A DNA stretch of 64,000 nucleotides from an uncultured Alphaproteobacteria bacterium (GCA_902594145.1 CACJLA010000001.1:100543-164542), one strand, 5' to 3'; counted from the first letter of the stretch, positions 52,401-62,980 are shown. The notes: generated by a model from the letters alone, not told the origin. Numbers and translations: made by a program.

Positions 52401-53367
52401 TTTTACATCTAATTTTGTAATTCCAATGAATACATCCTATGCAACAAGCGTAAATGATACAATTCCAAATAATATTTTAATGTATCACCGTTTTGATGAA
52501 ATTAAGTATCCCTCAACAAATATTCGAAAAGAACAATTAGTTAGTCATTTAACATATTTAAAGGATCAAGGATTTAAATTTATTTTAGTAAAAGATCTTT
52601 TGTTCCCAGATAAATTACAAGAAAAATCTATTTCAATAACAATCGATGATGCATATTTATCATTTTATGAGGTGGGTTTACCTGTTTTTGAAAAATTCAA
52701 AGTACCTATTACCTTATTTTTAAATACAGAAAATATTGGTGGGCAAAATTATATGTCTTGGGGCCAACTAAAAGATGCATTAAATAGAGGTGTCGACATT
52801 CAAAATCACACGCACTCTCACTCCAGCTTACCCACTCTTAATGAATTAGAAATAGTGAATGAAATAGAAAAATCTCAAAAGCTTATTTTGGAAAACTTAG
52901 GTATTACCCCCAATTTATTCGCTTATCCTTTTGGTGAGAACAGTTCCACGGCACAAAAGATTGTCTCGCAATATTTTGATGCTGCCTTTGGTCAACACTC
53001 AGGAGCCTTTTCGATTAATCAAAAATATTTTATTCCAAGATTTCCTCTTAATGAAAACTATGGGTCTATTGATCGTATCAAAGATGCTTCAAGTGTTTTA
53101 CCTTTTAAAAACGTAGAAATTCAACCAAGAAATCCTTATCAAATAAAACCAATTACAAGATATGTTCTAGACTTTCAAGAGGACGCATCGAACATCAATT
53201 GTTTCATCAGTGACTTTCAAGGTTCTTTTAATCAAACATCAACTAACCTAAACAGTAAATTGTTAATTGAGCTAAATAGACTTCCTGTAAAAGGTAGACT
53301 AAGATTTAATTGTACGAAGGTTAATAACGGTATTTTTTGGTTTGGCTATCAGTATTTAATTAATTAA
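52366..53367 (+). CDS. Exported polysaccharide deacetylase (NodB/CE4 family)
   Basis: The track frame starts at 52123 inside tsaB; the ATG at 52366 gives 333 residues with a signal peptide ('FFILLVIFTSNFVIP'). NodB motifs: 'ITIDDAYLSF' (catalytic Asp pair), 'IQNHTHSHSSLP' (metal histidines) and 'LFAYPFGENSS'. It likely removes acetyl groups from a cell-wall or capsule glycan. Start overlaps the tsaB start head to head. A beta-rich domain of about 90 residues follows the catalytic part. The Bax-type gene converges on it with an 8-base overlap. Confidence 0.85.
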   Translation: MPISKFFILLVIFTSNFVIPMNTSYATSVNDTIPNNILMYHRFDEIKYPSTNIRKEQLVSHLTYLKDQGFKFILVKDLLFPDKLQEKSISITIDDAYLSFYEVGLPVFEKFKVPITLFLNTENIGGQNYMSWGQLKDALNRGVDIQNHTHSHSSLPTLNELEIVNEIEKSQKLILENLGITPNLFAYPFGENSSTAQKIVSQYFDAAFGQHSGAFSINQKYFIPRFPLNENYGSIDRIKDASSVLPFKNVEIQPRNPYQIKPITRYVLDFQEDASNINCFISDFQGSFNQTSTNLNSKLLIELNRLPVKGRLRFNCTKVNNGIFWFGYQYLIN

Positions 53368-54211
53368 TTTTGATACGATCAAAACCTTGAAGATTATTTG
53401 AAGCAATGATCAGTTCTAATTTATCAACGTATTTATCACCAATTTCAGCATAAGCTGCTAAATATTTAACCTTCATACTAATGGGGTCTGTATATTTTAC
53501 CTGCTCATCTATACGCCTAACGACACGAAAATTATAATACGCAGGGTGCGTGTTGATATTAAACATATAAGCCTCAACGCTCTCAGATAAATTATTAAAT
53601 TTTAAAACGGCATGAGTTTTATCCTCATCTCTGTCTTGGGGAATAATTCCTCTATCTTCACGGGTCGTCCATTGGCCATAAAGTGCGTTACCTTCATTAG
53701 CAAACCTTGACTGACCCCAACCACTCTCAATAATCGCCTGCCCTAGAGCAAGGGAGATAGGAATAATGTTTATGCGTTGTTTAAGTTTTTTAAATAGTTT
53801 TTTGTTAATTTCGCTATAATCTAATTTGTACTTTTTAGATAGTCTAATCACCTCATTGGTTTCATTTACATTTAATTCTTTTCTAGCAAACTTTTTTTCT
53901 ATATTCACAACCATTCTTCTTTCTTGCATGATTAAAATATTGGTTTTGTAAATTATAGGAAGTGTGACGAGGTAAAATAATTTTTTCTTTATTGGAACAT
54001 CTTGAATGTCTGAAAAATCTTTGGGCAATTCAGATATAATGGGAAGGTGATCGATATTCTTTTCAGTTAAACTCTCAGGCATAAAATTATTTTTTTTGTA
54101 ATATTTATTTAAATCTACCCAACTATCAAATTCTCCTGCGTTAAGAAAAGAATTTATAAAAAATCCAAAAAAAAAAATAAAAAAACTAGGCTTCAACGGG
54201 TCGTACTTCAC
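53360..54211 (-). CDS. Bax-type exported N-acetylglucosaminidase
   Basis: 283 residues with an N-terminal hydrophobic segment ('PSFFIFFFGFFINSFLNAG') and a C-terminal glucosaminidase domain: 'PISLALGQAIIESGWGQSRFANEGNALYGQWT' holds the catalytic Glu, followed by 'HAVLKFNNLSESVEAYMFNINTHPAY'. E. coli Bax has the same layout. Peptidoglycan hydrolase, probably periplasmic. Its ATG overlaps the nfuA stop by 26 bases. Confidence 0.9.
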   Translation of the reverse strand: MKYDPLKPSFFIFFFGFFINSFLNAGEFDSWVDLNKYYKKNNFMPESLTEKNIDHLPIISELPKDFSDIQDVPIKKKLFYLVTLPIIYKTNILIMQERRMVVNIEKKFARKELNVNETNEVIRLSKKYKLDYSEINKKLFKKLKQRINIIPISLALGQAIIESGWGQSRFANEGNALYGQWTTREDRGIIPQDRDEDKTHAVLKFNNLSESVEAYMFNINTHPAYYNFRVVRRIDEQVKYTDPISMKVKYLAAYAEIGDKYVDKLELIIASNNLQGFDRIKIN

Positions 54212-54743
54212 GGACTTCGGGAATATAATGCTTTAGCATATTCTCAATTCCCATCTTTAAAGTAGCCGTAGAGCTAGGACATCCCTGACAGGCTCCTTGC
54301 ATTTGAAGGAAAACTATTCCTTCATTATATTTGTCGAAAATTATATCTCCGCCGTCCATCGCAACAGCGGGTCTTACTTTACTATCGAGAAGTTCTTTAA
54401 TTTTCTTTACAACGTCACTGTCGTTTTCATCAATGACATGCTCCGTTGATGTTGTGTTTTCTGAAATGACAGGTTTGTTCATTGTAAAGTGCTCAATGAT
54501 ACAACCTAAGATAGCAGGCTTCATAAGAGTCCAATCATTATCATTGCCTTTAGTGATTGTAATAAAATCCGACCCAAAAAAAACTCCCTCCACGCCTTTA
54601 ATATTGAATAAGTTCATTGCTAATGGAGAGTTAGAGGCAGATTCTTGATTTTGATAGAACATTGTTCCATCTGTCATCACCTCTTTACCTGGCAAAAACT
54701 TTAGGGTTGCTGGGTTTGGTGTCGGTTCAGTTTGTACAAACAT
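54186..54743 (-). CDS. NFU-type iron-sulfur cluster carrier
   Basis: N-terminal Nfu_N domain with the exact family opening 'FVQTEPTPNPATLKFLPG', then the NifU C-terminal domain with 'VRPAVAMDGGDI' near 122 and the cluster-binding 'GACQGCPSST' (C-x-x-C) near 150. 185 residues is typical of alphaproteobacterial NfuA/Nfu1. It delivers 4Fe-4S clusters to apo-proteins. Followed by the Bax-like gene. Confidence 0.93.
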   Translation of the reverse strand: MFVQTEPTPNPATLKFLPGKEVMTDGTMFYQNQESASNSPLAMNLFNIKGVEGVFFGSDFITITKGNDNDWTLMKPAILGCIIEHFTMNKPVISENTTSTEHVIDENDSDVVKKIKELLDSKVRPAVAMDGGDIIFDKYNEGIVFLQMQGACQGCPSSTATLKMGIENMLKHYIPEVREVRPVEA

Positions 54744-54788
54744 TGATAATAATATGTCTATAAAATTGCAAAATTCAAGCCCAAGTGT

Positions 54789-55793
54789 CTACTTAAAACC
54801 GACTATCTTGTAGACTTCCTTTATAATAGGGCCTGCGATTGTGGATGCTTTTTCACTCCCCACCTGCAAAATCTTATTTAACTCATCCTTGTTATCGAGA
54901 AGATTGAGTATCTCTTTCCTCACGGGACCAACAACCTGAATTAAAGTGTCCGAAAGATCGTTTTTTAATTTTGAGTACTCTTTGCCCGCATAGCCCGCTA
55001 AAGTTTTTTCAATACTCTGGTCCAAGCAAGCAGACAGAATATTTATTAAGTTTAAACATTCAGGTTTATTTTGTAATTGGTCTTCATCTTCTGGAATAAG
55101 GTCTGAGTCAGACTTCGCTTTTCTTATCTTAGAGCTGATATCATCATCACTATCTGTTAATAAAATTCTGGAAAGCTCGGAAGCATCAGACTTTGACATT
55201 TTTTTGGTTCCATCCCGTAGACTCATCACCCTCGTAGCATTGCCATAGATTAAAGGTTCAGGCAGGGGAAAGAAATCGACTTTAAAATCATTATTAAACT
55301 TTTGTGCAATATCCCTTGATAACTCTAAATGTTGTTTTTGATCATCACCAACAGGAACATGCGTTGCAAGATATGCAAGAATATCAGCTGCCATTAAATT
55401 AGGGTAAACCATTAACCCAACACTTACGTTTTCTCTATTTTTTCCTGCCTTATCTTTAAACTGTGTCATTCTATTCAGCCAACCAATACGACTGACACAA
55501 TTAAACACCCAAGCGAGTTGAGAGTGCTCTGCTACACTTGATTGTTGAAATATAATTTGTTTTTTGTAATCCACTCCTGCAGCAATAAACGACGCTAATA
55601 CCTCTAGAGTGTTCGAGCGAAGCTCATTTGGAATTTGCTCAACCGTGATTGCGTGTTGGTCCACCACACAATAAATACATTCAAATTCTTTTTGAAGTTC
55701 CACAAAGTTTTTTATAGCACCCAGGTAATTACCTAAGTGCAGTGTCCCTGTTGGCTGAACGCCAGAAAAAACTCTTTTTTGGAAACTAGTCAT
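54789..55793 (-). CDS. trpS: Tryptophan--tRNA ligase
   Basis: Class I synthetase, 334 residues. HIGH motif appears as '[11 protein letters not shown]' near 16, and KMSKS as 'KKMSKSDAS' near 198. '[18 protein letters not shown]' near 147 is the tryptophan-binding region. It lies leftward after glnD in the usual nfuA-trpS neighbourhood of alphaproteobacteria. Confidence 0.96.
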   Translation of the reverse strand: MTSFQKRVFSGVQPTGTLHLGNYLGAIKNFVELQKEFECIYCVVDQHAITVEQIPNELRSNTLEVLASFIAAGVDYKKQIIFQQSSVAEHSQLAWVFNCVSRIGWLNRMTQFKDKAGKNRENVSVGLMVYPNLMAADILAYLATHVPVGDDQKQHLELSRDIAQKFNNDFKVDFFPLPEPLIYGNATRVMSLRDGTKKMSKSDASELSRILLTDSDDDISSKIRKAKSDSDLIPEDEDQLQNKPECLNLINILSACLDQSIEKTLAGYAGKEYSKLKNDLSDTLIQVVGPVRKEILNLLDNKDELNKILQVGSEKASTIAGPIIKEVYKIVGFK

Positions 55794-55867
55794 TTTTTAT
55801 TGTTAATAAAATTGATATCAGAATTATCTGATAAGATCGAGCGACTTCAGTTGATTCATAAAAATAT

Positions 55868-58420
55868 CTAAAGAATAGAAATCAGATTGTTTTCTATAGA
55901 TTTAAGCAGTTTTGTATCTTTTATTTTTTGGTTATTACTATTTGTTAATTGAAAAATATCAAAAACTTTCTCTCCATAAGTGGAGATTTTTGCTGATTGA
56001 ACGCTAATTTGTTTATCATGAAACACTCCTAGAATGTCCATTAAAAGGCCTGGTCGATCGCCGGATAATATTTGAAAAGTAGTGACTTGCTTGCTCATCT
56101 CGTTATCAATTGTGATTTGAGGATTGACGGCTAGTTTTTGCTGATCTTGGGTAAAGGACTGTAAGGGTTTAAAATCTTTTTGATTAAGAGCGCTCATCAC
56201 GTGTTTCGCTGTTCGCTTTTGCTCGTTGAGATCTAAAACACCTTTGTTAAAGAAGTTCGTTACCCAAAATACATCAATTACTTGATTGTTATTCAAAGAG
56301 ATTATCCTGGAACTTAGAATGTTTGATTGAGAATGAGTAAACCCAGAGACAATGTCTTTTAATATACCGGGTCTATTTTTACTCGTTACAACAACTGCAC
56401 TATATTCTTTATTTTCATAGTTTAAAAAATTTACTGAGTTAATAATTTTTGCCTTTTTATTTTTTTGATAAATTTTAAATATATCTACAATCATTCTGGA
56501 CGAAAAGGCTTCCCAAAACGGAGCAGGAAATTCTTTGATGGACTTGTTGATAAATTTTTTTAGGCTTATATCGGATTGTTGTAATACAGACTTCTTCAAG
56601 GATTCTTGAACAGAGGATGAATAAGTTTTTGTATCTAAACCTCTTTGAAGAAAATCTTTTGCATTATAAAACAAACTTCGAAGCAAACTTATTCTCCATT
56701 CATTTAGAATATTTGGTCCAACAGAAGCGATATCACACAAGGTAAATAGAAATAATGAATTTATTTTTTCTTCTGTATTCGCAATAGAAGTAAATTTAGC
56801 AATTGCTTCAGAGCTTTGCGTGTCATTTTTAAAGGCTGTATCGCTCATTACTAAATGATGTTCAACTAGCCACAATGTCAATTCTTTCACTTCTTGTGAT
56901 ACAGGAAGTCTTTTTAAAATCTTATTAGTTAACTCTGTTCCATAAACTGAGTGATTTTTCGGCCCCTTCTTTCCGATGTCATGAAATAGTAAAGCGATGT
57001 GAAGGGCTTCTCTCGAGGATAACCTGCTATATATTTCATTATAAAAGGATTTTTGTCTTAGCTCATTTAGGTTGTGCAATGTTAACAATAAGTGTTCGTC
57101 TGTGGTGTAGTGATGATAAATATCAAACTGCACTTGTCCCCAAACTCTGCCAAACTCAGGAAATATTTCACTAAATAGCTGGGTATCATTAAAATCATGA
57201 AGGGCCTGTATAGGATTTTTTTTGGAGACGACAATATTTAAAAATGATTGGAGGTGTTGTTTATCAGTAGTTTTTTTTAAGACTTTTCTCCTTTCCTCAA
57301 CGGTTTTTAAAAAGCGAGGATGAATGAGTAAATTATGTTCCAAGGATTTTTCAAAGACGTTTGCCCATTTTAGTTGAAGGTTTTTAGGGGTATTATTTTT
57401 TAAATTCAGAAAACCTTTTTCAATTATAAATTCTTTTTCTAGTGATTTAGTTTTAGTGGGTTTTCTTTTATAAATCGTTTTGATTATTAAATCCTCAGGA
57501 AGCTTCGAATAAAAGGCTCTTAAGAGAGAATTAATCTTTGCAACATTCACAAACAAATCTTTCATAAAAACCTCCACTCCTTTTTCCTTCTTTTTGTCTT
57601 TGTAAGAGAGTTTTTTTGAAATTTTCAACTGATTTTCAATAGATAGAACATCACCTTTGCTTTCGTTAAATAAATGAATAAATGCTCGAATGGTTAAGAG
57701 AAATTTCCAAGCATTCTTTAATTCTTTAATTTCCTCTTTGGTATAGATATTAACAGACGTTAAGTCTTCTAATTTATAAATATTAAACATAAAGATTGAT
57801 ACCCACAGTATGGTATGAATATCTCTAAGACCCCCAATACCCTCTTTGATATTCGGCTCTAAATTACTTTTAATTCCTATTCGATAGTCATGTCTTTCAA
57901 CCAACTCTATAAGCTTTAATTCGCTGAGCTTTAGGGGATTTTGTTTTCCAATTAAAATTTTAATAGACCGAACAAACTCACCATATTGAATTTCATCACC
58001 AATAATAAAACGAGTCTCAACAAATTTTGTAATTGTCTTTGTATCTCTCTTAGAATCAATTAATGCCTGTTTAATTGTTAAGAAAGATATTCCAACTTCT
58101 AATCCAATATCCCAGAGTGTATTATTTAATTGAGTAATAAAATCTCTTATATTTTTATTAGATTTTTTATAAATAAATAGTAAGTCAACATCACTTTTTG
58201 GTGACAAGTCATGTCTGCCGTACCCACCTACAGCGATTAAAGAGAAATCTTCTATTGGATAAATATTATAAATTCCTTTAACTATTTCTTTTACAACTGT
58301 ATCAACAAGATCTGTATGATTTTTATTAAAATAGAAGCCATCATTAGTTGATGCTAATTTTTGAAATAATTTAACCTTATTTGATTGATACTTCTTTTTT
58401 ATTTGAGAGATATCTTTCAT
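55868..58420 (-). CDS. glnD: Bifunctional uridylyltransferase / uridylyl-removing enzyme
   Basis: Nitrogen sensor that modifies PII according to glutamine. Nucleotidyltransferase domain with 'GGYGRHDLSPKSDVDLLF' near 66, helical region with 'GGLRDIHTILW' near 199, HD hydrolase with 'LFHDIGKKGPKNHSVYG' near 480, and two C-terminal ACT domains ('RPGILKDIVSGF' and 'RPGLLMDILGVF'). 850 residues, complete. No glnB/glnK in the window. It is divergent from the ATP-grasp-like gene. Confidence 0.95.
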   Translation of the reverse strand: MKDISQIKKKYQSNKVKLFQKLASTNDGFYFNKNHTDLVDTVVKEIVKGIYNIYPIEDFSLIAVGGYGRHDLSPKSDVDLLFIYKKSNKNIRDFITQLNNTLWDIGLEVGISFLTIKQALIDSKRDTKTITKFVETRFIIGDEIQYGEFVRSIKILIGKQNPLKLSELKLIELVERHDYRIGIKSNLEPNIKEGIGGLRDIHTILWVSIFMFNIYKLEDLTSVNIYTKEEIKELKNAWKFLLTIRAFIHLFNESKGDVLSIENQLKISKKLSYKDKKKEKGVEVFMKDLFVNVAKINSLLRAFYSKLPEDLIIKTIYKRKPTKTKSLEKEFIIEKGFLNLKNNTPKNLQLKWANVFEKSLEHNLLIHPRFLKTVEERRKVLKKTTDKQHLQSFLNIVVSKKNPIQALHDFNDTQLFSEIFPEFGRVWGQVQFDIYHHYTTDEHLLLTLHNLNELRQKSFYNEIYSRLSSREALHIALLFHDIGKKGPKNHSVYGTELTNKILKRLPVSQEVKELTLWLVEHHLVMSDTAFKNDTQSSEAIAKFTSIANTEEKINSLFLFTLCDIASVGPNILNEWRISLLRSLFYNAKDFLQRGLDTKTYSSSVQESLKKSVLQQSDISLKKFINKSIKEFPAPFWEAFSSRMIVDIFKIYQKNKKAKIINSVNFLNYENKEYSAVVVTSKNRPGILKDIVSGFTHSQSNILSSRIISLNNNQVIDVFWVTNFFNKGVLDLNEQKRTAKHVMSALNQKDFKPLQSFTQDQQKLAVNPQITIDNEMSKQVTTFQILSGDRPGLLMDILGVFHDKQISVQSAKISTYGEKVFDIFQLTNSNNQKIKDTKLLKSIENNLISIL

Positions 58421-58436
58421 TAATAAAACTTTAACA

Positions 58437-59324
58437 TTGTATATATGTAATGGTCTAAAGAATCAATTTATGTCATCAATAACTGTTTCAGACGTAATTA
58501 GTACTATTCTTCGAGGGCTGAGAGATGTTTATTTTTTGATTAGCTTATATGAATCTAACTCATCAAATAAAAAAAAAATAATCTGTTACCCTAGAAGGCC
58601 TTTCAATCCACTTTATTCTTTAGCTAAAGTTAGATGGGGCTTGCCAGTTAAGTTTACGTCCTCCCCAGAACTAGCTGACATAGAATTATATTTTTATGAC
58701 AAAACTAATAGTAACTACCAAGTCTCTGAAAATCCAAAAAAAATAGTAATAAATAAAAATTGCACTGACATCAGTAAATCTAATGTTGATAGAGTTTTCT
58801 TAGAGATTTTTGGTTATTCTCTGAACTTAGATCCAAAAAACTATCATGGTTCAATTTTAGAAAAATCAGAGCAAAATGCAAAGCATGACGGGAAGATTAT
58901 AAATAGTTCTTCGTTAGGATTTAAAATTTATAAAAATAAGGTTTACCAAAAATTAATTAATAATATTTATAACGAATTTGCTGTCGATTATAGGGTCGTA
59001 TGGGTTAAAGATGAAATTGTATTAGCTTACGTGAAATTTGCTCAAAAAGAATATCGCTTTAAATCTAAAACTGTTTATTCAAAAATAGTCTCAATTTGTT
59101 CTTTATTTGAAAATGAAGAGATTAGTTTAATAAATGAATTTTGTAAAAAATTTAAACTAGATTTTGGGGAGCTAGACATTTTAAGAGATAGGGATACGAA
59201 AAAAATTTATATTGTTGATGTCAATAAAACTGCTTGGGGTCCGCCAGATAAGATTTCACTTGAGGATGGAAAAAAAGCTATTGCACTTATTAATGACAAG
59301 TTTAGAAAAAGCTATTTAATCTAA
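58437..59324 (+). CDS. ATP-grasp-like protein of unknown function
   Basis: 295 residues from the track start, or 284 from the ATG at 58470 ('SSITVSDVIS'), which is less crowded by glnD. The C-terminal part has 'DFGELDILRDRDTKKIYIVDVNKTAWGPP', the Glu-x-Asp and Asp-x-Asn metal-ligand pattern of ATP-grasp ligases, and 'YRVVWVKDEIVLAYVKF' would be the preceding strand. N-terminal part is unassigned. Substrate unknown. Confidence 0.6.
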   Translation: MYICNGLKNQFMSSITVSDVISTILRGLRDVYFLISLYESNSSNKKKIICYPRRPFNPLYSLAKVRWGLPVKFTSSPELADIELYFYDKTNSNYQVSENPKKIVINKNCTDISKSNVDRVFLEIFGYSLNLDPKNYHGSILEKSEQNAKHDGKIINSSSLGFKIYKNKVYQKLINNIYNEFAVDYRVVWVKDEIVLAYVKFAQKEYRFKSKTVYSKIVSICSLFENEEISLINEFCKKFKLDFGELDILRDRDTKKIYIVDVNKTAWGPPDKISLEDGKKAIALINDKFRKSYLI

Positions 59325-59348
59325 CCCTCCCTATTAATTTAGAGAGGG
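59324..59348. other. Inverted repeat between convergent genes
   Basis: ACCCTCCCT and AGAGAGGGT pair (one mismatch) around a seven-base loop in the 38-bp space between two converging genes. No T-run follows on either strand, so it may act as a boundary or RNA-stability hairpin rather than a true terminator. Confidence 0.35.
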
Positions 59349-59362
59349 TAAAATAAATATTA

Positions 59363-60922
59363 CTAATCAATTATAACTTCGTAAATAGCAGTTGAACCCG
59401 AAAGTTCATAGGCTCCAATCAATAAAGGAGTTCCTTTTCTGACATGATAAAGTGGAGGTGTCTTGTCGGCAGGTATAAAAACTAATGATTCAGGAGATAT
59501 GTCACCACCAGTTTGTTTTGTACCATCTCCAAAAAAGTTTCTACCATTAAAATATCCAAGAAATTTTGGTTTTACCATACCAGTAATATCGTACATCATG
59601 ATACCGCCCTGTCTTTCAAGACCTACAAAAGCTATTGTTCTTCCATCAATTTCTCCAACTGTAAGAGCCTCTGGCTCTGCACCTTTATCGTCACTTCTGT
59701 CATCAAAAGATCCCGCATCCTCATTCCAGTTAAAAAAACCTGAAAACGCTGTTCTAACAGCAATATCATTACCGCTATCATAAATAATTTGTCCGGTATT
59801 ACCGTCCAAAATTGAAAAAGATCTTCCGCCGTAGGTATAGATTTCTTCATAAAAACCGTCACCATCAGCATCTCCCATAGTAGTAGTTGTTTTTAACCTA
59901 CCGAGATTTGATTTTTTTTGGAGCTCCGAGGCATTAGGAAAGACTGAAGGGTCTAAAGTTAAATCAGCGACCCTTACCTCTTCTGAGAATCCATCGTAAT
60001 CTTTTGCATCTCCCTCATTAGCCATTAAAACATAATCATACATTTCACCATTAATCTCTTTACTGACAACTACCATGGTGTCTGGTTGATACATTCCTTT
60101 AACCGGCCAAGGCTGTATATTAACTCTGTTATCCTTATTTGAAGCATCAAGAGCGGACTGAGACCAATCTTTATAGCCTAAACCAAAGTAATCAGTAACT
60201 ATGCCCAAACTAATATCTATCTTTGCAATAACGTTATTTTCTTGAAGAGCTACATAAGCTCTTTTAGAGTCACCGCTAACCGCTATAAACTCTGGTTCAG
60301 CATCATACAAAAAAGATGATCCAGGTTTTACAATTCTGCCACCCTCTGGAGCCCCATTGTAATAAAAGTTTATATTTCTGATTTTATCTTCACTAGGGCC
60401 GACAAACCATTTGTTTAAATCAATAATTGAAACAGATCCTTTGGGATCAACAGTGTAGTCATCATTTGGCTCACCCTCATTGGCGACCAATGCATATTTC
60501 CCATCCGGAGTAAATACAACATTATCAGGCAGCGCACCTACTGAGTACCCAAAAGCCAATTTTAATGTATTAAGATTATAGAACAAAACAGCACCATTGT
60601 CTTGTTTGTCTTCTGCCTCGATTGCTAAAGCAAGCAAACCTGCTTGTTCTGAAACAGCAACACTGTTTATTCCACCAACACCTGCTCTTGGTTTGATTGA
60701 AATTAATTTTTCTGTATAAGGTAATCTTGTAATATCTAAAACATCTACAGATTTTGTTAGATTGTTTGTTACAAATATTCTGTTTCTTTGAGAGTCGTAA
60801 GCTAAAATTTCTGATCCACCTTCGTCCCATGAAAAAGTTGAATAGCCTGAGATTTTATTAAGTTCCAATGCATTTACATTGAAAAAAACAAAGCTTAAAA
60901 GCATTGATAATAATAATTTCAT
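59363..60922 (-). CDS. Exported choice-of-anchor I-type beta-propeller protein
   Basis: The ATG at 60922 has a GGAG ribosome site 8 bases upstream and gives 519 residues with a signal peptide ('LLLSMLLSFVFFNVNA'); the track start is 7 codons longer. Repeated 'VVFTPDGKYALVANEGEPNDDY'-type blades and 'GGRSFSILDGNTGQIIYDSG' match large exported proteins of the choice-of-anchor I / phytase-like esterase group, often found in phosphorus metabolism or on cell surfaces. No sortable anchor is visible at the C-terminus. Function unproven. Confidence 0.75.
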   Translation of the reverse strand: MKLLLSMLLSFVFFNVNALELNKISGYSTFSWDEGGSEILAYDSQRNRIFVTNNLTKSVDVLDITRLPYTEKLISIKPRAGVGGINSVAVSEQAGLLALAIEAEDKQDNGAVLFYNLNTLKLAFGYSVGALPDNVVFTPDGKYALVANEGEPNDDYTVDPKGSVSIIDLNKWFVGPSEDKIRNINFYYNGAPEGGRIVKPGSSFLYDAEPEFIAVSGDSKRAYVALQENNVIAKIDISLGIVTDYFGLGYKDWSQSALDASNKDNRVNIQPWPVKGMYQPDTMVVVSKEINGEMYDYVLMANEGDAKDYDGFSEEVRVADLTLDPSVFPNASELQKKSNLGRLKTTTTMGDADGDGFYEEIYTYGGRSFSILDGNTGQIIYDSGNDIAVRTAFSGFFNWNEDAGSFDDRSDDKGAEPEALTVGEIDGRTIAFVGLERQGGIMMYDITGMVKPKFLGYFNGRNFFGDGTKQTGGDISPESLVFIPADKTPPLYHVRKGTPLLIGAYELSGSTAIYEVIID

Positions 60923-60998
60923 TATTTTTTCTCCAAATACCAAAGAATATTAGATTTATTGATTATGTAATTTTAATTAAAAAAATATTAATCTAATA

Positions 60999-62459
60999 TT
61001 AAAATTTTCTAATTAGGTTATAAAGCTGTTCAGTTTTGCCTGATTTTGGTACTTTTTGAATAGACGAAACCTTTTTTTGCTCTGCCAATGTTAAAGATTT
61101 AAGATCAAGCTGTTTTAATAAAAAAGAAGAACCCTTAGTTATAGAGTATAAAAAATTTAATACACACCCAATCTGATAAGCTAACTTTTTTTCGTCACTT
61201 GATAAATAAGATAAATAGGTACTTAATTCTTTTTCAATAACCCTTTGGTCTAAGATATTTTTCGTGTGCCTTAAATACACTAAATATGCAATAAATACTT
61301 TTTCTGATTGTTCTATTCCTACTAGAGGACTATTTAATATTAGGTTGAATGCATAAGAAGCTCTAATTTTGGCTGTTTGCTCCCATCCCAAATCTGAAAT
61401 AATGCATGAGAGTTTTATTACTCTCAGTTGGTTAGGGGACATTTTTAAATTTATAAATTTTAAATAAACATTTTTAATCCAAGCAAAAGTCTTTTTATTA
61501 AATATTAAAAAACGACATCTACTTTTAGCTATTAATTCTAAAGAAATTTCAGTTGGATCTAAAAGCCTTTGCTTTTTGGGAAGATTTTCGTAAATGAAAC
61601 CCTCTCTAATCCCGTATCTTGGATAAATAAACTGCTCGCAGTTTGATAATTTTAACACCTTGTCCAATACTTCTATTGCAATATGAATATGTTTTATTCT
61701 GTCGACAGAAATTTTCGGAATTTTTTGTAGGTCGTCAATCCCAATTTTTTGTAATTCTGATTTTAATTCATAAAAATTTTTCCGAGAGATACTCAAGTTG
61801 TGTATTTCATTAAAGGGCAATTTATTAAAATAAATATAACATCTTGCAATTGTCCTAAATGTTCCACCAATTAAATAGAAGATTTTTTGATTTTTATGTT
61901 TTGAATTTATTTCTTTGTTAATTTTTTTATGCTCTTTATGTTCTTTAGTGAAGTTTAATATACCCAAAGGAAAAGAAGATATATTTTTAATTTTATGTGG
62001 TGTTATTTGTGCTAATTCAAGACTGCCACCTCCCATATCAATAATGGTCCCATTGGCCCTAGGTATTGCAGAACGAACGCCTAGTGTGGCATAGGAGGCC
62101 TCTTGTCTTCCAGATAAAGTTAAAACTTTTCCCTTAAAAACTTTTTGTATCTTATTTGTAATTTGTTTTTTGTTAGAAGCATTTCGAATTGCTGCAGTAC
62201 ACAAAGCGACAGAGTGGTTAGGTTTTATTTCTTCAATTATTGAGTTAAAAAAAATTATTGAGTTGATACATTTTTTTTCAGCCTCTTTGCTGATCAATTT
62301 TGTTTTTGGAAGGTATTCACCTAACCCACAAAAAAATTTTTTATTATAGAGCACATCAGGGCTTCTCATATTGCCCCTAAATACACACAATCTTACTGAA
62401 TTTGACCCTATATCTATTACTGCAATAGAATCTTTTTTATTAAGCATATTATATTGCAT
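60999..62459 (-). CDS. Exopolyphosphatase / ppGpp pyrophosphatase (Ppx/GppA)
   Basis: 486-residue ASKHA phosphatase: 'AVIDIGSNSVRLCVF' near 13 and 'TIIDMGGGSLELAQI' near 140 are the two phosphate-binding loops, with the catalytic Glu before 'ASYATLGVRS'. C-terminal helical domain present. It degrades polyphosphate and/or pppGpp. Start ATG at 62459 or 62447; sixA diverges only 11 bp away. The ppk gene two frames on would make its substrate. Confidence 0.92.
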   Translation of the reverse strand: MQYNMLNKKDSIAVIDIGSNSVRLCVFRGNMRSPDVLYNKKFFCGLGEYLPKTKLISKEAEKKCINSIIFFNSIIEEIKPNHSVALCTAAIRNASNKKQITNKIQKVFKGKVLTLSGRQEASYATLGVRSAIPRANGTIIDMGGGSLELAQITPHKIKNISSFPLGILNFTKEHKEHKKINKEINSKHKNQKIFYLIGGTFRTIARCYIYFNKLPFNEIHNLSISRKNFYELKSELQKIGIDDLQKIPKISVDRIKHIHIAIEVLDKVLKLSNCEQFIYPRYGIREGFIYENLPKKQRLLDPTEISLELIAKSRCRFLIFNKKTFAWIKNVYLKFINLKMSPNQLRVIKLSCIISDLGWEQTAKIRASYAFNLILNSPLVGIEQSEKVFIAYLVYLRHTKNILDQRVIEKELSTYLSYLSSDEKKLAYQIGCVLNFLYSITKGSSFLLKQLDLKSLTLAEQKKVSSIQKVPKSGKTEQLYNLIRKF

Positions 62460-62470
62460 ATATTTAACAG

Positions 62471-62980
62471 ATGATTGAAAAAAAACTATTTTTATTACGT
62501 CACGCTAAATCCTCTTGGAAAAATTTAGAATTAGACGATCATGAAAGACCATTATCTGAGAGGGGGATTTTTAGTTGCAAAGTAATGGCAACGCATATTT
62601 TTAAAAAACTAAATTTTAAAGATATCTCAATTTTTTCATCGAATTCAAAAAGAACACAAGAGACTTGCAAAAAAATATTTAAAGACTCAATTAAAGTTAA
62701 TTTTGAAAGTGAACTATATACTTTCAACTTTAACGATTTAATTAAATGGATAAAAAAAATTAAAATTAACAAAAATTTAATGATAGTAGGTCATAATCCA
62801 GCTTTGATTGATTTAATTAACTATATTGCAAAAGATAAAATAATAAAATTTCCAACATGTGCATTTTGCGAGATTAATCTATATATTAATTCCTGGAGTG
62901 AGATAAAAAAAAATACTGGTGAAATTAAAGAACTACAATTAGTAAAAAGACTTAAAAGTTATAATTACAAGAATGAATAA
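62471..62980 (+). CDS. sixA: SixA-type phosphohistidine phosphatase
   Basis: 169-residue histidine-phosphatase superfamily protein: 'LFLLRHAKSSWKN' carries the RH nucleophile motif at residues 9-10, 'FSSNSKRTQET' near 55 is the second arginine site, and 'IVGHNPALIDLINYI' near 98 contains the second catalytic His. Short members like this dephosphorylate HPr-type or phosphohistidine proteins. It overlaps ppk by 8 bases, linking it to polyphosphate genes. Confidence 0.88.
   Translation: MIEKKLFLLRHAKSSWKNLELDDHERPLSERGIFSCKVMATHIFKKLNFKDISIFSSNSKRTQETCKKIFKDSIKVNFESELYTFNFNDLIKWIKKIKINKNLMIVGHNPALIDLINYIAKDKIIKFPTCAFCEINLYINSWSEIKKNTGEIKELQLVKRLKSYNYKNE

Noticed and set aside
59463-59871. Three ORFs overlapping the beta-propeller gene
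   Set aside because: They are antisense or shifted frames of a gene with a clear signal peptide and family motifs.
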